DNA of 6,036 nucleotides, taken from contig CACXDV010000265.1 in NCBI GenBank assembly GCA_902766585.1, positions 1 through 6,036 of the forward strand. The letters run 5' to 3'. The DNA is from an uncultured Ruminococcus sp. (lineage in GTDB: Bacteria; Bacillota; Clostridia; Oscillospirales; Acutalibacteraceae). The notes below the pieces were generated by a model. The model saw only the letters and a program-made list of their open reading frames with translations, was not told the DNA's origin and did not search any database. The stretch's first letter is position 1. Every line of letters begins with the position of its first letter. The translations under genes were made by a program, and so were the position numbers. Shown piece by piece: positions 5,503-6,036 of the stretch.

Positions 5503-6036
5503 TTATTTTCTGTTATCTACATTATAACGATATTCCTTCGGAGTCATATTATATTTTTTCTTGAATATTCTGTTGAAATATGATAGATTTGTTATTCCTA
5601 TCTGTGCCGCTACCTCGGTTATCTGCATCCCTGTTGTAAGCAGAAGATTAGTCGCAACATTAAGGCGATAATCATTTATATACTCTATACAGGTCATTCC
5701 CATATACTTTTTGAAAAAGCGCATGAAATAGTGCTTGCTGAGATTTACACTTTCAGCCAGCTCATCAATAGTAATCGTTTTCATGTAGTTCGCTTCAATA
5801 TAATCAAGAATGGTCTTTATATTCCTTGTGGTATTATCCTTTATACTTGGCTCATGTACATCAGGCATGAAGAAATGATTGAAAAGGATATGGAACATAT
5901 TGAAAAGCTCAGCCTTGATTTTTATTTCATAGAATTTTTCCTTGTTGTCAAATTCGGCTATAAGCTTTAGTACACATTCCTTAAGCTCATCATAATGTGA
6001 TGAATCAGGAGATATCACTATAGGATTAATATAAAA
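5503..6036 (-). CDS. AraC-family transcriptional regulator (5' end outside the window)
   Basis: The frame is open to the right edge: 177 residues are visible and the N-terminus is cut off. A GTG at 6018-6016 is not a likely start, because the codons before it (FYINPIV) read on smoothly and no ribosome site precedes it. The last roughly 105 residues form the AraC/XylS DNA-binding domain with two helix-turn-helix units. The first is around ITIDELAESVNLSKHYFMRFF (5769-5710) and the second around ITEVAAQIGITNLSYFNRIF (about 5622-5563). It closes with the family ending KYNMTPKEYR. The visible part before it is helical (ELKECVLKLIAEF; AELFNMFHILF), as in the linker between a sugar- or ligand-sensing cupin domain and the DNA-binding domain; the sensor itself lies outside. 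Such proteins usually activate nearby genes. It lies 19 bases before the repeat-protein gene, which suggests a shared operon. The effector is unknown. Confidence 0.94.
   Translation of the reverse strand, partial: FYINPIVISPDSSHYDELKECVLKLIAEFDNKEKFYEIKIKAELFNMFHILFNHFFMPDVHEPSIKDNTTRNIKTILDYIEANYMKTITIDELAESVNLSKHYFMRFFKKYMGMTCIEYINDYRLNVATNLLLTTGMQITEVAAQIGITNLSYFNRIFKKKYNMTPKEYRYNVDNRK

Noticed and set aside
6016..6018. GTG as the start of the AraC-type regulator
   Set aside because: The frame stays open to the window edge, the residues before it fit the family, no ribosome site precedes it, and a start here would remove the sensor domain.

Overview
The window reads as an ordinary chromosomal stretch of a moderately AT-rich, Gram-positive anaerobe. 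The best guess is a Clostridia-type Firmicute of the Ruminococcus/Oscillospiraceae kind. This is inferred from strong AGGAGG-type ribosome binding sites, housekeeping-type -35/-10 promoters, compact U-tailed terminators, a BspA-like leucine-rich-repeat surface protein and a MacB/LolD-type ABC transporter. No rRNA, tRNA, CRISPR array, insertion sequence or phage gene was seen.

Layout, left to right. (1) Positions 1-435, plus strand: the 3' end of an FtsX/MacB-type ABC permease that begins outside the window. (2) A strong hairpin at 461-511 that can terminate transcription from both sides. (3) All remaining genes lie on the minus strand and are read from right to left. First comes an AraC-family regulator that runs off the right edge (5503-6036). 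It is followed after 19 bases by a membrane-anchored leucine-rich-repeat protein (3735-5483), which ends in a clear terminator (3691-3729). Next is a single ABC ATPase gene with no permease beside it (2958-3641). Then comes an 83-residue protein that looks like a divergent HPr (2518-2769), with a near-perfect promoter and a UUCG-loop terminator. Then comes a beta-carbonic anhydrase (1830-2387), and last a 419-residue QueC-like PP-loop protein of unknown substrate (510-1769).

How the genes group. The regulator and the repeat protein probably form one transcript. The ATPase and the small protein each look monocistronic, although no good terminator was found after the ATPase. The carbonic anhydrase and the PP-loop gene have separate promoters but no terminator between them, and the second promoter starts on the stop codon of the first gene, so read-through is likely. 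Four minus-strand promoters share the same nine-base extended -10, TGATATAAT.

The items most worth a second look are the QueC-like protein (complete zinc-cysteine motif, altered PP-loop, long extra domains, no queuosine neighbours), the HPr-like small protein (aligned histidine but no HPr active-site arginine/proline), the regulator/repeat-protein pair, and the unusual translation start of the orphan ATPase. I found no convincing multi-gene defence or other novel system here.
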